A DNA stretch of 33,899 nucleotides from Methylophaga sp. (GTDB lineage: Bacteria; Pseudomonadota; Gammaproteobacteria; Nitrosococcales; Methylophagaceae), in the NCBI GenBank assembly GCA_030148085.1, contig JASBUF010000038.1, positions 1 through 33,899 on the forward strand, read 5' to 3'. How positions within the stretch are numbered: position 1 is the stretch's first letter; every line of letters starts with the position of its first letter. This document shows, one piece after another, positions 33,813 to 33,899 of the stretch. The notes beneath the pieces were generated by a model. It made no database searches. It was not told the origin of the DNA and saw only the letters and a list, made by a program, of their open reading frames with translations. The position numbers were made by a program, and so were the translations under genes.

Positions 33813-33899
33813 GGTCTCCGTCTTTCTGTCTGTGAGTCAGATGAACTTACTTGCCAGAGATTGTATCAAAGGCTACTCTGCATGGCATTTTATACACTT

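Noticed and set aside
1-33899. CRISPR array or insertion sequence
   Set aside because: No regularly spaced repeats and no transposase were found; the repeats present are att copies, RTX modules and short operator-like motifs.

Overview
The window is gammaproteobacterial chromosome with one integrated genetic island. The gene order nnrD-tsaE-amiB-mutL with queG divergent is the classical gammaproteobacterial arrangement. The trimeric-type porin, the RTX protein and the RND pump also fit a Gram-negative, probably marine, bacterium. The porin N-terminus looks like those I associate with Methylophaga-type methylotrophs, but that genus guess is recall, not something the sequence proves.

Layout. 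(1) 1-3022: left flank with a truncated porin gene and a 688-residue RTX calcium-binding repeat protein, both on the minus strand. (2) 3029-13362: an AT-richer island bounded by a 48-bp perfect direct repeat (60 bp with one mismatch) that is the 3' part of tRNA-Phe. The intact tRNA-Phe (minus strand, 13317-13392) lies at the right end, and the displaced 3' half lies at the left end beside a tyrosine integrase. The core holds the integrase, an unknown protein, an AlpA-like regulator, a small winged-helix-like protein and a RepA/AAA_25-type ATPase. The cargo is a zinc-ribbon membrane protein, a secreted SNase-type nuclease and a 1309-residue TPR/GreA-C-like/PIN protein that looks like a conflict or defence effector. 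(3) 13406-17835: tRNA-Phe promoter, then an RND adaptor and CusA-type pump. (4) 17764-24089: minus-strand operon nnrD-tsaE-amiB-mutL, an unknown anchored envelope protein and a 23-residue hydrophobic peptide. queG is divergent from it. (5) 25266-28581: a chemoreceptor convergent with a six-TM histidine kinase. (6) 28643-33812: minus-strand DNA-repair operon of a tiny DUF2256-like zinc-binding protein, a DnaQ/GIY-YIG fusion nuclease, an FeS-containing (6-4)-type photolyase and a CPD photolyase, each overlapping the next by 4-8 bp. orn is just upstream and the histidine kinase just downstream.

How it works together. The island shows the anatomy of a self-excising element: integrase, tRNA att sites, paired GTTACAC arm-site candidates near both ends, a regulator preceded by CCCTNAGGG palindromes, and its own tRNA terminator so that the host tRNA stays intact. 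It has no conjugation or phage structural genes, so it would need a helper to spread. The most interesting cargo is the TPR/GreA-C-like/PIN protein. Outside the island the genes are mostly housekeeping. The repair operon pairs two light-driven photolyases with a nuclease of the UvrC/Cho type, that is, light and dark repair of UV damage from one transcript.
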